A stretch of 64,000 bases of DNA from Gallionellaceae bacterium (GCA_009773615.1 WSYA01000002.1:19860-83859); one strand, 5' to 3'; positions 47,539 through 56,847 are shown, counted from the stretch's first letter. The notes: generated from the letters alone by a model not told the origin. A program made the numbers and translations.

Positions 47539-50331
47539 GTGAGGAAAACATTTCTGAAAGCGTTAGGATTTTTTGCCTGTTTGGCATGGTCGAGTATGGC
47601 TTGCGCAGTGGGTTTTGGCGGAATCAACGTGACCTCCTCACTGGGGCAACCGCTTGTTGCTGAAATCGAACTGGTGGCGGTGGAAAAAACCGACAAATCC
47701 AACCTCACCGCACGCTTGGCTTCGCCAGAAGCATTCAAGGGGGCGGGGATCGATTATCCTTATGCGCTACCAAAACTGAAATTTCATGTCGAGACTAGAG
47801 CCAATGGCGAGGCTTATATCAAGGCAACATCGGAGCAGCCAGTCAACGAGCCTTTCGTCAGCCTGCTGATCGAATTGGGTTGGTCGTCGGGGCGCTTGTT
47901 GCGCGAGTACACTTTCTTGTTGGATCCCCCGGGCTTCGTTGCAGAACAACCCGCTGCGCAAGCCGTTAAGCCTATCGAGCCCGTAGTCGTAGCCCCGGTT
48001 GTCACCCCTGTCCCCGCTCCCGCGCCACAAGTCGAACCGGCTCCGCAGATGATTGCCGAGCCTCAAGCGGCATCTGCTGCTGCTCCGGCTACTGCGGTTG
48101 CAGAAGCCGCTCCTGCGACAGTCGCAGACGCTGCCAAACCGGCAGAACCTGTGGCGACTGCGGACGTACCTCCCGTCAAAGAGGAAGTTAAAGAAGTTGC
48201 GCCCGTTCCGACGGTGCCGAAAGCTGAAAGCAGTCATGCTGTAGTCGGCCCGATCACGGTTAAACGCGGAGACACGTTGAGCAAGATTGCGCACCAAACC
48301 AAATCAGCCGATGTGAGTCTGGAACGCATGCTGGTTGCTCTTTATCGTGCCAATACCGAAGCGTTCGAAGGCAAAAACATGAATCGCCTGAGAACCGGAA
48401 AGATATTGCGTTTGCCTGAAACGGAAGAGCTGGCCAAGTTGCAACAGCCCGAAGCAGCAGCGGAGGTGCGTGTTCAGGTGGCCGACTGGAATTCCTACCG
48501 TCAGAAATTGGCGGCAGCAAACGCGCCTGCAACAGACCAGCGCGCCAAGCAAGAGGTCGCAGGAAAAATCAGCACCTCTATCGCTGAAAAAACACCCGAT
48601 GCAAAAGAGCCCGCGAAAGAAGTACTGAAGTTATCCAAGGGCGAAGCGCCCGGCGATACTGCGGCGGCAGGCGGAAAAGCGAAGTCAGCCAAAGAAAAAG
48701 CGATTGCCAAGGAAGAGGATTCCATCGCCAAAACCAAGGCGTTGAAAGAAGCCGAGCAGCGCACCGCAATGCTGGAGAAGAGTGTCAAAGACATGCAGCG
48801 TCTGGTGGAGCTGAAGAATCAGGCTGCGGCTGCAAAAGCCGGACAAGATAAGCTGGGCGCAGCTTCGGCACCGGCAAGCGTGGTTCCGTTGGGTGCATCG
48901 GCTGTTGCCGCAACAAGTGAAGTGGCTGCCGCGAAACCGAAGCCCAAAGCCATCGCGCCTAAAGTCGTGACACCGGCCCCTTCTCTGATTGACGATATAT
49001 TGGGGAACCCCGTTTACCTCGGTGGTGGAGCAGCCGTGCTTCTGGGGCTGGGCGGACTAGCTTTCATGCGCACACGCCGGACCAAGACCGACAATGAAAA
49101 AGTGGTGTCCAGCGGCGAGGAAGTGGGTAGCGCTGCGGGACGGATTGCTGCACCCGTAATGCCTTCTCCCGAGACCGGGGATTTTACCAACGCGGCAGTA
49201 TCGACTGCGATGGCGGTTAATGTTGATGAGGTCGATCCAATCGGCGAGGCAGATATGTTCCTGAATTTCGGCCGCGACGTACAGGCGGAAGAGGTATTGA
49301 AGGACGCTCTACATAAAGACCCGTCCAATATTCCGGTCAAGCTGAAATTACTGTCGATTTACGCGACGCGCAAGGACACAAAATCGTTCTATATCTATGC
49401 GCTTGAAATCAAGCAGTCCGGCGATGAAGCTGCGTGGGGGCAAGTTGCCGCGATGGGACGTGCACTTGAACCCAATAATGCGCTGTATGGCGGTAGCGGT
49501 GATGAAATGCCTGCCGTTGCTGCGTCAGCCGCAGATGCCGCTTTGCCGGCAGTGGACTTCGATTTAGGTTTTGGCGGAAAAGAGCAGGAGCAATCCGCCG
49601 CGACTTTCGACGTGCCGACTGAGATGGCACCGGATGTGTCCGTGGGCGAAAAAACGCTCATCATGTCGGCATCCGAGTTGCGCGCCGCGCAAGAGGTTCC
49701 GATGGATTTTGATGTCACTGGTACTCACCCGGGCATTAAGTCTGCTCCATTAGAGGAGTCCAAGCTTGACTTGGCGGCTATGGATTTTGATGTGTCCGCT
49801 ATCGGCGGTGTTAAGATCTCTGCACCCGAGGAGTCCAAGCTCAATATCCCCGCGATGGACTTTGACGTGACCGTGCAGCCAAGTGCACCAGCGCAGGCAG
49901 CGGAGATTTCAGCCGAAGAAACGCCGGCGCTTAATCTGGACGATCTGGTGTTCGATGTGACCTCGACGCATCAGGCGAAGGACGCGCCTGCTGCTCCTGC
50001 TGTTGAGGCCGATCAGGGGATGGCATTTACGATCGACTTCCCTACCGAGGCTAAGCCGGAGGCAACCGCCCAATCCGCAGCACCGGTTAAGGATGTGGGG
50101 CTGAGTGAGATCAGCTTGAGTCTGAATGGTGTTGAGGCTCCCGCAGCACCGACAGCCAGTGCGCCCAAAGGTGAGCAGTGGCAAGAAGTGGCAACCAAGC
50201 TGGATCTGGCCAAGGCGTATCAGGAAATGGGCGATCAAGACGGGGCGCGTGAAATACTGGGAGAGGTCATGCGCGACGGCGACGAGTCGCAGCGCGAGAC
50301 GGCACAGGCGTTGTTAGCGCAACTGGTATAA
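47539..50331 (+). CDS. fimV: FimV family protein (LysM domain, single TM, TPR-type C-terminus)
   Basis: A 930-residue inner-membrane protein. Signal peptide (MRKTFLKALGFFACLAWSSMACA), then the FimV N-terminal domain GFGGINVTSSLGQPLVAEIELV, an Ala/Pro linker, a LysM domain (ITVKRGDTLSKIAHQTK, about 235-295), a membrane helix (YLGGGAAVLLGLGGLAFM, about 495), and a cytosolic part with a TPR-like segment (GEADMFLNFGRDVQAEEVLKDALHKDPSNIPVKLKLLSIYA) and a C-terminal KLDLAKAYQEMGDQDGAREIL repeat. An MDFDV motif recurs about every 28 residues in between. FimV organises polar type IV pili and cyclic-di-nucleotide signalling in Pseudomonas. GTG start. Confidence 0.93.
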   Translation: MRKTFLKALGFFACLAWSSMACAVGFGGINVTSSLGQPLVAEIELVAVEKTDKSNLTARLASPEAFKGAGIDYPYALPKLKFHVETRANGEAYIKATSEQPVNEPFVSLLIELGWSSGRLLREYTFLLDPPGFVAEQPAAQAVKPIEPVVVAPVVTPVPAPAPQVEPAPQMIAEPQAASAAAPATAVAEAAPATVADAAKPAEPVATADVPPVKEEVKEVAPVPTVPKAESSHAVVGPITVKRGDTLSKIAHQTKSADVSLERMLVALYRANTEAFEGKNMNRLRTGKILRLPETEELAKLQQPEAAAEVRVQVADWNSYRQKLAAANAPATDQRAKQEVAGKISTSIAEKTPDAKEPAKEVLKLSKGEAPGDTAAAGGKAKSAKEKAIAKEEDSIAKTKALKEAEQRTAMLEKSVKDMQRLVELKNQAAAAKAGQDKLGAASAPASVVPLGASAVAATSEVAAAKPKPKAIAPKVVTPAPSLIDDILGNPVYLGGGAAVLLGLGGLAFMRTRRTKTDNEKVVSSGEEVGSAAGRIAAPVMPSPETGDFTNAAVSTAMAVNVDEVDPIGEADMFLNFGRDVQAEEVLKDALHKDPSNIPVKLKLLSIYATRKDTKSFYIYALEIKQSGDEAAWGQVAAMGRALEPNNALYGGSGDEMPAVAASAADAALPAVDFDLGFGGKEQEQSAATFDVPTEMAPDVSVGEKTLIMSASELRAAQEVPMDFDVTGTHPGIKSAPLEESKLDLAAMDFDVSAIGGVKISAPEESKLNIPAMDFDVTVQPSAPAQAAEISAEETPALNLDDLVFDVTSTHQAKDAPAAPAVEADQGMAFTIDFPTEAKPEATAQSAAPVKDVGLSEISLSLNGVEAPAAPTASAPKGEQWQEVATKLDLAKAYQEMGDQDGAREILGEVMRDGDESQRETAQALLAQLV

Positions 50332-50350
50332 ATAGGTTCGCAGGTAAAGG

Positions 50351-50388
50351 ATCGGCAGCCGAATTGTTTGGGCTGCCGATTTTCTTTT
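50351..50388 (+). terminator. Rho-independent terminator of fimV
   Basis: ATCGGCAGCC, loop GAATTGTTTG, GGCTGCCGAT, then TTTCTTTT, 19 bases after the stop. Confidence 0.85.
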
Positions 50389-50399
50389 GTGAGTGGAAA

Positions 50400-51023
50400 T
50401 TGAAAATACCGATCCCCCATCCGGCAACTCATATCCTAGTCTGGATATCTCTGTCCATCGCGGTCCAGAGCTTGTCGCCGGTACTTCTGCCAGTGATCGT
50501 CCCTGTGCTGATGTTCATCGCTTTCAATATGCATGATCAACGCTTTTTCGCTTTGATGCGCCGCTCCCGCTGGATACTTTTCTCGTTGCTGCTGGTATAC
50601 ATTTTTGCGACGCCCGGCGAAGCTGTGTGGACTATGCCTTACGGCCCGATCCCTACGCGTGAAGGTTTGTTGGAGGGGGTGATACAGCTGTGCCGGTTGG
50701 TGTGCGTGCTGGCAGGTTTGTCGATGTTGCTCACGCTGTTGTCGCGCGAGCAGTTGATCAGCGGCCTGTATTCACTTTGCTATTCTGCAAGATATATCGG
50801 CGTGTCGCGCGAACGCATTGCGGTGAGGCTGGCGTTGACGCTGCAGTATGCCGAAAGCGCCATGCGCGACACGGCGAGCGATTGGCGTGGCGCAATTGAA
50901 CGGGCGCTCAAGTCGGCGGAAGGCGATGCAACGCATATCGAAGTGCGAGTTCACGCGCTCACCCGCATGGATGTTTTATTGTTGGCGTTAAGCGCTGCGA
51001 TGCTGTTTGGGATTTTGCGATGA
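50400..51023 (+). CDS. EcfT/CbiQ-like transmembrane protein
   Basis: A 207-residue protein with about four to five hydrophobic segments (HILVWISLSIAVQSLSPVLLPVIVPVLMFIAF, WILFSLLLVYIFA, LCRLVCVLAGLSMLLTLLS). The layout, and the Arg-containing loop LTLQYAESAMRDTASDWRGAIER, resemble the CbiQ/EcfT transmembrane component of energy-coupling factor transporters. No ATPase or substrate subunit is adjacent. A TTG start just after the fimV terminator fits best; a longer TTG would lie inside the terminator. Its end overlaps the truA start (ATGA). Confidence 0.75.
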   Translation: MKIPIPHPATHILVWISLSIAVQSLSPVLLPVIVPVLMFIAFNMHDQRFFALMRRSRWILFSLLLVYIFATPGEAVWTMPYGPIPTREGLLEGVIQLCRLVCVLAGLSMLLTLLSREQLISGLYSLCYSARYIGVSRERIAVRLALTLQYAESAMRDTASDWRGAIERALKSAEGDATHIEVRVHALTRMDVLLLALSAAMLFGILR

Positions 51024-51784
51024 GAATCGTTTTGGGAGTGGAATACGACGGGAGTGAATTCAATGGTTGGCAAAGCCAGCCGGACGGGCGCACCGTGCAA
51101 GACCATATTCAGCAGGCACTAAGCCGGATCGCCTGCGAGCCGATCACCGTAATCGCCGCCGGACGAACGGACACGGGCGTGCATGCGCTTGAACAGGTGA
51201 TCCATTTTGACACCGGCACAGAGAGACCGTTGAGCGCATGGGTGCGCGGGGTGAATGCGCTGTTGCCGCGTAGCGTTGCCGTGCAATGGGCGCATCCGGT
51301 GGCGGATGAGTTTCACGCGCGCTTCTCCGCGCAGGCGCGCAGTTACCGGTATGTGCTGATCAATCGCCCGGTGCGCAGCGCCGTGCATCACGGAAAAACG
51401 GGCTGGTTTCACGCGCCGCTTGATGTGCATGTGATGCGCGAGGCTGCGCAGCATCTGCTGGGAGAGCACGACTTCAGCGCTTTCCGTGCCACCGAGTGTC
51501 AGGCCAAATCGCCGGTTAAAAATCTCGCGCAACTCGATATTCGCCAGCAAGGCGATACGATCTTCTTCGACCTGACGGCAAATGCCTTCTTGCACCACAT
51601 GGTGCGCAATATTGTTGGCGGTCTGGTGTATGTGGGCAAAGGCAAGCACCCTGCGCTATGGTTAAAGGAAGTTCTGGAAATGCGCCAGCGCAGTCAGGCT
51701 GCCCCCACGTTTGCGCCGGACGGTTTGTATTTGCGCCGGATTGAATACGATCCGAAATGGGGATTGCCGCAGATGGGAGAATAG
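51020..51784 (+). CDS. truA: tRNA pseudouridine(38-40) synthase
   Basis: A 254-residue TruA. The catalytic Asp51 is in AAGRTDTGVHALEQVIHFD. GWQSQPDGRTVQDHIQQAL, RSYRYVLINRPVR and FLHHMVRNIVGGL are conserved. It modifies U38-U40 in the anticodon arm of many tRNAs. In related bacteria trpF often follows truA; here it does not. Confidence 0.97.
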   Translation: MRIVLGVEYDGSEFNGWQSQPDGRTVQDHIQQALSRIACEPITVIAAGRTDTGVHALEQVIHFDTGTERPLSAWVRGVNALLPRSVAVQWAHPVADEFHARFSAQARSYRYVLINRPVRSAVHHGKTGWFHAPLDVHVMREAAQHLLGEHDFSAFRATECQAKSPVKNLAQLDIRQQGDTIFFDLTANAFLHHMVRNIVGGLVYVGKGKHPALWLKEVLEMRQRSQAAPTFAPDGLYLRRIEYDPKWGLPQMGE

Positions 51785-51869
51785 GCTGTGCTTAACGTTA
51801 GATGGAAAGGCGGTATGTGCCTGCGTGCCGAGCCACCATCGTTAGGGGATGCGAAGTGCGCAACTGCGA

Positions 51870-51899
51870 TTGTTGAATGTAATGCACCCATGTTATATT
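51870..51899 (+). promoter_or_regulatory. Possible promoter of the DUF3015 gene
   Basis: TTGTTG and TATATT boxes with an 18-base spacer, about 50 bases before the gene start. Confidence 0.4.
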
Positions 51900-51951
51900 T
51901 TGACATGTACTAGGGCTGCAAATTTATCGACTCATACGGAAGGGTGTAAAT

Positions 51952-52419
51952 ATGAAAAAAGCATTAGCCAAAGTCGCATTCGTTCTCTCCATGACTGTCA
52001 TGGCTGTGCCCGGTGCGCAGGCCGGTACTACTCAACAAACTGTCGGTTGCGGTCTCGGCACGATGATTTTTGAAAACTCGACAGGCCTGTTGTACAGCTT
52101 TCTGGCAATGACCACGAACGCATTCACATTCGACACGGTTTCCATGACGCTGGGGATCGGAAACTGCCCTGCCGGTGCATCAATTAGAGGCAAAATTGCC
52201 AGCTTCATCGACTTTAACAAGCAGCAACTGGCGGTTGAAGTCGCTCAGGGTCAGGGTGAGCGTCTGGCAGCCCTGGTTGAGATGTTCGGCGTCAAGGAAT
52301 CGGATCGCACGGCTGCAATCTCCGCATTGAAAGCCAATCAAGTGGCGATCTTTAGCCAGTCATCCACTGCCGCGATACAGGATGAAATGGACAAGACTCT
52401 GAAAGTTTACGTTTCCTAA
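51952..52419 (+). CDS. DUF3015 family periplasmic protein
   Basis: A 155-residue secreted protein. Signal peptide MKKALAKVAFVLSMTVMAVPGAQA, then a short mature part with two cysteines (VGCGLGTMIF, IGNCPAGASI) likely to form a disulphide. The hallmark GLGTMIFENSTGLLYSFLAMTTNAF and the FIDFNKQQLAVEVAQGQGERLAALVEMFG segment place it in DUF3015. Function unknown. A strong terminator separates it from the next gene, but it is commonly found beside DUF4105 genes, as here. Confidence 0.88.
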   Translation: MKKALAKVAFVLSMTVMAVPGAQAGTTQQTVGCGLGTMIFENSTGLLYSFLAMTTNAFTFDTVSMTLGIGNCPAGASIRGKIASFIDFNKQQLAVEVAQGQGERLAALVEMFGVKESDRTAAISALKANQVAIFSQSSTAAIQDEMDKTLKVYVS

Positions 52420-52442
52420 TCGAGGTAAATGGTCAATAAAAA

Positions 52443-52470
52443 ACCGAGGCTAACCCCTCGGTTTTTTATT
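52443..52470 (+). terminator. Rho-independent terminator of the DUF3015 gene
   Basis: ACCGAGG, short loop, CCTCGGT, then TTTTTATT, 23 bases after the stop and only nine bases before the next start codon. Confidence 0.9.
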
Positions 52471-52478
52471 GGCCCGGC

Positions 52479-54407
52479 ATGATTATGATGTACCGATATT
52501 TGATAGTCTGTTTGTTGATGATGAGCAGCCCCGCCAGCGCGGACGTGATCGACACGCCGCATGCGTCAGACATCGCAAGAATGCTGGAGCTGACAAATCA
52601 GGCACAGCTTGCGCGGCAAGCCGAGTGGCGCAAGCTGAACCTTTATCATTCTGCGCTGGGCGGGCTTACGAGTCGCGTAGATGACCCCAGCTATTTTTTG
52701 TCGCCCAACGGTAAGCACGATCCGCAGGCGGAATTAGAAGCGACCATACGCGGCGCATTTGACGAGTCGATGGCGACAAATAGTCGGCAGCCCAATGTGT
52801 GCCGATGGATCGCGCGCTATCAATATCTGAGCCGCAGCATGAAAGTGCTGGGTTTCGATTACGCGCCGCCGCGTTGCGAAGGCTTTGAAAGGTGGAAATC
52901 GGGCATTGCGACGCACCGTGCCACGCTTGTTTTTGCCTCCGTATATTTGAACAGTCCGGCCTCCATGTACGGACATGCTTTCATCCGTTTTGACAGCGAT
53001 AGCACCGGTCAATACAACCGCTTGAACGACGCGACCGTCGGCTATTCCGTGCAGGGTACTGACGGCAATGGAGCGATGTTTCTGGTGCGCAGTTTGTTCG
53101 GCGGCTATCCGGGTACGTTCGGATTCGTGCCGTATTACGTGAAAATGCGGGAATACTCCGATCTGGAAAACCGCGACCTGTGGGAATATCAAACCAACCT
53201 GAGCGGGGACGAGATCGAGCGCATGCTCGCGTTCATCTGGGAGCAAAGTTTTACCTACATGGACTATTACTTTTTCGACGACAACTGCGCGTTGATGTTG
53301 TTGGCCTCTTTTGAGGCTGCGCGTCCGAGTCTAGATATGATAGGGCAGGGCAAGCCCTGGTATATCCCTCTCGATATGGTCAAGCAGGTACAAAAACAAC
53401 CCGGTTTGATTGAGCAAATTCATTATCGTCCGTCGCAATACAACACGCTGTTGCGCAATTACGATTTGACTGCGGAGGCAGAAAAAAAGCAGGCATTAAC
53501 GCTGGCCAACGATGACAGCACGCTCCCGTCTTTGGATCGGCTGGATGCCGCAGGGCAGGTGCGTATTTTAGATGTGACGCTGGGAATATTGGAGTATCAG
53601 CGCAACCGCAAACATTCGGAGCAAGAGGCGGCTGCGATCAGTGCGCGCCAGATAAGATTGTCCGGTGTGCGCAGCAAGCTCGGCGCGGAATCCGTCTATC
53701 ACCAGAAAGAGCCGCCCGCGCAGCGCCCCGATGAAGGACATGGTTCTTTCCGGGCCGGAGTGGCCGTGGGTATGGTGGGGTCAGCGTCCTATACGCAACT
53801 GAACCTGCGCGGTGGCTATCACGATAGCCTCGATCCGCAGAGCGGATTTGCGCAGGGCGCAAGCTCCAAGATCGGCGATCTGTATTTGCGTTTGAATGCG
53901 GATCGGATTCGATTCGAGCGGCTCGATCTGTTCGATGTGTTCGCGCCATCGGTGCAAACCGAGTGGTTCCGTCCGACAACGCTAAAAATAAATATTTCGA
54001 TCCGGCGCGAGGTGCTGCAAGACGACGCGCTTGCGCCAGCCGCCTTGCGTATTCAAGTGGGCGCAGGTAAGAGTTATAGCTTGGGAAACGATGCGAGAGC
54101 CTATGTTTTGGCTGACAGCGTGAGCAGCGCGGGAGCGTCAGCGTCGGTGGCGTTAGGCTCTACTGTCGGTGCAATATGGGCGCTTACCCCGAGGTTGCGC
54201 ACCGAGGCGGTCTCCAATACCTACTGGTATGCGGCAGGGGAGCAGAAGGGCGTTTGGTCGTATCGGCTGTCTGCGGGGCTGGCGTGGGACATGGGCTGCA
54301 ATCAGAGCAACATGCGTTTGAATATTGCGCGTCAGGGGTTGGCAAACGCGATTGATCCCGCGCGCACCTTCACCGATGTGCAGCTGGCTTACTATTATTA
54401 TTTCTGA
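52479..54407 (+). CDS. DUF4105 (Lnb N-terminal domain-like) envelope protein
   Basis: A 642-residue secreted protein. Signal peptide ends near SSPASA-DVID. The DUF4105 domain has His166 in SPASMYGHAFIRFD and Cys270 in FFDDNCALMLL, a Cys-His pair like papain-type enzymes. In Bacteroides a DUF4105 protein, Lnb, is reported to N-acylate lipoproteins; whether this one does is open, since Lnt can be expected here. The last 230 residues look like an outer-membrane barrel (GAGKSYSLGNDARAYVLAD, RLSAGLAWDMG, VQLAYYYYF). The start could be one of three clustered ATGs. Confidence 0.82.
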   Translation: MIMMYRYLIVCLLMMSSPASADVIDTPHASDIARMLELTNQAQLARQAEWRKLNLYHSALGGLTSRVDDPSYFLSPNGKHDPQAELEATIRGAFDESMATNSRQPNVCRWIARYQYLSRSMKVLGFDYAPPRCEGFERWKSGIATHRATLVFASVYLNSPASMYGHAFIRFDSDSTGQYNRLNDATVGYSVQGTDGNGAMFLVRSLFGGYPGTFGFVPYYVKMREYSDLENRDLWEYQTNLSGDEIERMLAFIWEQSFTYMDYYFFDDNCALMLLASFEAARPSLDMIGQGKPWYIPLDMVKQVQKQPGLIEQIHYRPSQYNTLLRNYDLTAEAEKKQALTLANDDSTLPSLDRLDAAGQVRILDVTLGILEYQRNRKHSEQEAAAISARQIRLSGVRSKLGAESVYHQKEPPAQRPDEGHGSFRAGVAVGMVGSASYTQLNLRGGYHDSLDPQSGFAQGASSKIGDLYLRLNADRIRFERLDLFDVFAPSVQTEWFRPTTLKINISIRREVLQDDALAPAALRIQVGAGKSYSLGNDARAYVLADSVSSAGASASVALGSTVGAIWALTPRLRTEAVSNTYWYAAGEQKGVWSYRLSAGLAWDMGCNQSNMRLNIARQGLANAIDPARTFTDVQLAYYYYF

Positions 54408-54410
54408 CGT

Positions 54411-55811
54411 TCAATAGGCGTCAAGTTCATGCAGCGTGGGGGCGAAAGCGTCTTTATAGCGCTGGGGCAGGTCTTTCATTCCCGCGAGTGCCGCTTCGCT
54501 ATTGGCGTAGGCGCCATACAAAACGCGGTAGCGATCCTTGCCGTTGATCGTGATGGGGACTATGTATATTTCGGATAGTTTGCCTATGCTCTGCGCACGG
54601 ATCAAAAAGCGTTCCAGCCGTGCAGGACGGGTGTCTTCGGTATAAAACAATTGGATGCTGAAGCTGCCCTTGCCGATTTTGGCGAGCATGGTTTTGGTGG
54701 CGGCTTGTCTTTGTTGCAATAAAGTGGCGGATGCGGATGTGCGGCTTTGATCTGCGGCTGCGTCGATGCTTGCAGGAGGCCGGGCAGAAGAGATTTTTGC
54801 AGTAATGCCGGGAGGTGCCGGTTTGACGGTGGCTGCGGGTAGGGGCGGGGCGGGCTGAATGGCAGCGACGGGTGCTACGACTTCTTGTGTCGTTTGGCTG
54901 GAATTCGTTTTGCCCAGCATCCAGCCGGTACCGGCGAGGATGATGGCAAGCAGTGTCGCTCCCCCGGCAATTGCCGCATGCCTGGAGCTGACCCAGTGTT
55001 TGCCGACGGTGAGTTCGCTGTCGCGGATCGCCGCTTGCACGTGGCGTGCTTCGATGTTGTGGGTGTTCTGCACGAAAGCGGCGAGCAGGGATTTGTCGGC
55101 CAATATGTTGACGCGACGCATGAGGCCGTTGGAGGCTTTGCTGATTAGGGCGATGGCGGCGGGCGAGAATATATCGGGGCCATGATAGCCGGCGGCCCGC
55201 ATGCGGAACATCAAATACGCTTCGATGACTTTCTTGGAAAGCGGCTGCATATTGAAGTGGTGCACGATGCGGTCTTTGAGCTGGCGCATGTTTGTCTGCT
55301 CCAGCTTTTCGTCCAGCTCTGGTTGTCCGAACAGGACGATTTGAATCAATTTGTGTTTGCCGACTTGCAGGTTATATAGCAGACGCAATTCTTCCAATGT
55401 GTCCAGCGGCATGGCGTGCGCTTCATCCACCAGCACCACGCAGCGTTCCCCCTGATTGTGTTTGGCAACCAGATGGGTGTGCAGGTTTTGCAGCAGCACG
55501 CTGACGCGCTGGCCTTCCAGGTCTAATTCCAAGCCGTCGGCGATGGCGTAGAGAAGCTCTTCGCGCGACAGGCTCGGGTTGGGGAGATAGATGGCTTTGA
55601 TGTTGGTGGGGAGCCGATCCAGCAGCATGCGGCAGAGCATGGTCTTGCCGCTGCCGACTTCGCCGCTGATCTTGATGATGCCCTCGCTGTCGGTGATGGC
55701 ATAAATCAGTGCGTCGAGTATCTCCCCACGATTGGCGCCGGAAAAGAAAAATTCTGTGACGGGGGTGATTTTGAAAGGGGGTTCAGTCAGGCCAAAATGT
55801 TCGAGATACAT
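54411..55811 (-). CDS. ExeA/MshM-type AAA ATPase with C-terminal SPOR-like domain
   Basis: A 466-residue protein starting MYLEHFGLTEPPFKITP, the usual ExeA/GspA start. Walker A is GEVGSGKTMLC and Walker B is CVVLVDEAHAMP. A membrane helix at about 288-310 (HAAIAGGATLLAIILAGTGWML) precedes an Ala/Pro linker and a SPOR-like end (FSIQLFYTEDTRPARLERF, YRVLYGAYANSEAALAGM) that could bind peptidoglycan. Such proteins help assemble pilus or secretion machinery across the cell wall. No secretion genes are adjacent. AGGA lies upstream of the ATG. Divergent from mlaF. Confidence 0.85.
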   Translation of the reverse strand: MYLEHFGLTEPPFKITPVTEFFFSGANRGEILDALIYAITDSEGIIKISGEVGSGKTMLCRMLLDRLPTNIKAIYLPNPSLSREELLYAIADGLELDLEGQRVSVLLQNLHTHLVAKHNQGERCVVLVDEAHAMPLDTLEELRLLYNLQVGKHKLIQIVLFGQPELDEKLEQTNMRQLKDRIVHHFNMQPLSKKVIEAYLMFRMRAAGYHGPDIFSPAAIALISKASNGLMRRVNILADKSLLAAFVQNTHNIEARHVQAAIRDSELTVGKHWVSSRHAAIAGGATLLAIILAGTGWMLGKTNSSQTTQEVVAPVAAIQPAPPLPAATVKPAPPGITAKISSARPPASIDAAADQSRTSASATLLQQRQAATKTMLAKIGKGSFSIQLFYTEDTRPARLERFLIRAQSIGKLSEIYIVPITINGKDRYRVLYGAYANSEAALAGMKDLPQRYKDAFAPTLHELDAY

Positions 55812-56043
55812 CAGAATCCTCTTTGTTTTTGCGCTTGATGCTGTCGCAGGGCACTTCCCACGCCTTCGGGAAAAACGAATGATGGGGCGCAGGATAGCCC
55901 GCAATCGCCCTCAGCTCAAGTGCCGCAGGCGGAAATCGAGTCTATCTTTGCAGGCATGCCATTTGGCCGCAGGTGCTTGTGTTGTGGATGGCTGAGGTGT
56001 GGTTTAGAATGCACGCTCTTTGAACGAGCAAGAAGGTTTATTA

Positions 56044-56847
56044 GTGTCCTCGCAACCGCTGGTAGAAATCCGCGATGTCAACTTTTCCTATGATGGACGC
56101 CCCGTCCTGAAGGGCATCAATATGACCTTTCATAAGGGCAAGGTTATCGCCATCATGGGCGGTAGCGGGTGCGGGAAAACGACGCTGTTTCGCTTGATCG
56201 GCGGGGCGCTGAAGCCGACCAAAGGCCAGATAATAATTGACGGTCAAGTGATGCATGAGCTGGATGAGCAGGGGTTGTATGCCATGCGTCGCAAGATGGG
56301 GGTGCTGTTCCAGTTCGGCGCATTGTTCACCGATATGTCGGTGTATGACAACGTCGCCTTTCAAATGCGCGAGCACACCGACCTGCCGGAAGAAATGATC
56401 CACGATCTGGTGATGATGAAGCTGCACGCGGTTGGCTTGCGCGGTACGCATGCGCTGATGCCGGCGGAGCTTTCCGGCGGGATGGCTCGGCGCGTGGCGC
56501 TGGCGCGCACGGTGGCGCTTGATCCGATGCTGATCTTATATGACGAGCCGTTTGCCGGGCTCGATCCGATTTCGCTGACGGCGATCGGCAATTCGATCCG
56601 CCGCTTGAATAATGCTCTGGGGGCAACTTCAGTGGTGGTGACGCACGACGTGCAGGAATCATTGAAGATCGTCGATTATATCTATTTCATCGCCGATGGC
56701 ATCATCGTTGCGGAAGGAACCCCGGCGGAAATTCAGGCATCGGACAAGCCTTTCGTCCATCAGTTCGTGCATGGCGAGATGGACGGGCCGGTGCCGTTTC
56801 AGTATCCGTGCCGGGACTACAATCAGGATTTGGGAGTGAACGCCTGA
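56044..56847 (+). CDS. mlaF: Phospholipid ABC transporter ATP-binding protein MlaF
   Basis: A 267-residue ATPase. Walker A is MGGSGCGKTTLFRL, signature LSGGMARRVALAR, Walker B LILYDEPFAGLD. It powers MlaFEDB, which moves phospholipids between the inner membrane and the periplasmic carrier MlaC. The GTG start is seven bases after AGAAGG. Its stop overlaps mlaE by one base (TGATG). Confidence 0.96.
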   Translation: MSSQPLVEIRDVNFSYDGRPVLKGINMTFHKGKVIAIMGGSGCGKTTLFRLIGGALKPTKGQIIIDGQVMHELDEQGLYAMRRKMGVLFQFGALFTDMSVYDNVAFQMREHTDLPEEMIHDLVMMKLHAVGLRGTHALMPAELSGGMARRVALARTVALDPMLILYDEPFAGLDPISLTAIGNSIRRLNNALGATSVVVTHDVQESLKIVDYIYFIADGIIVAEGTPAEIQASDKPFVHQFVHGEMDGPVPFQYPCRDYNQDLGVNA

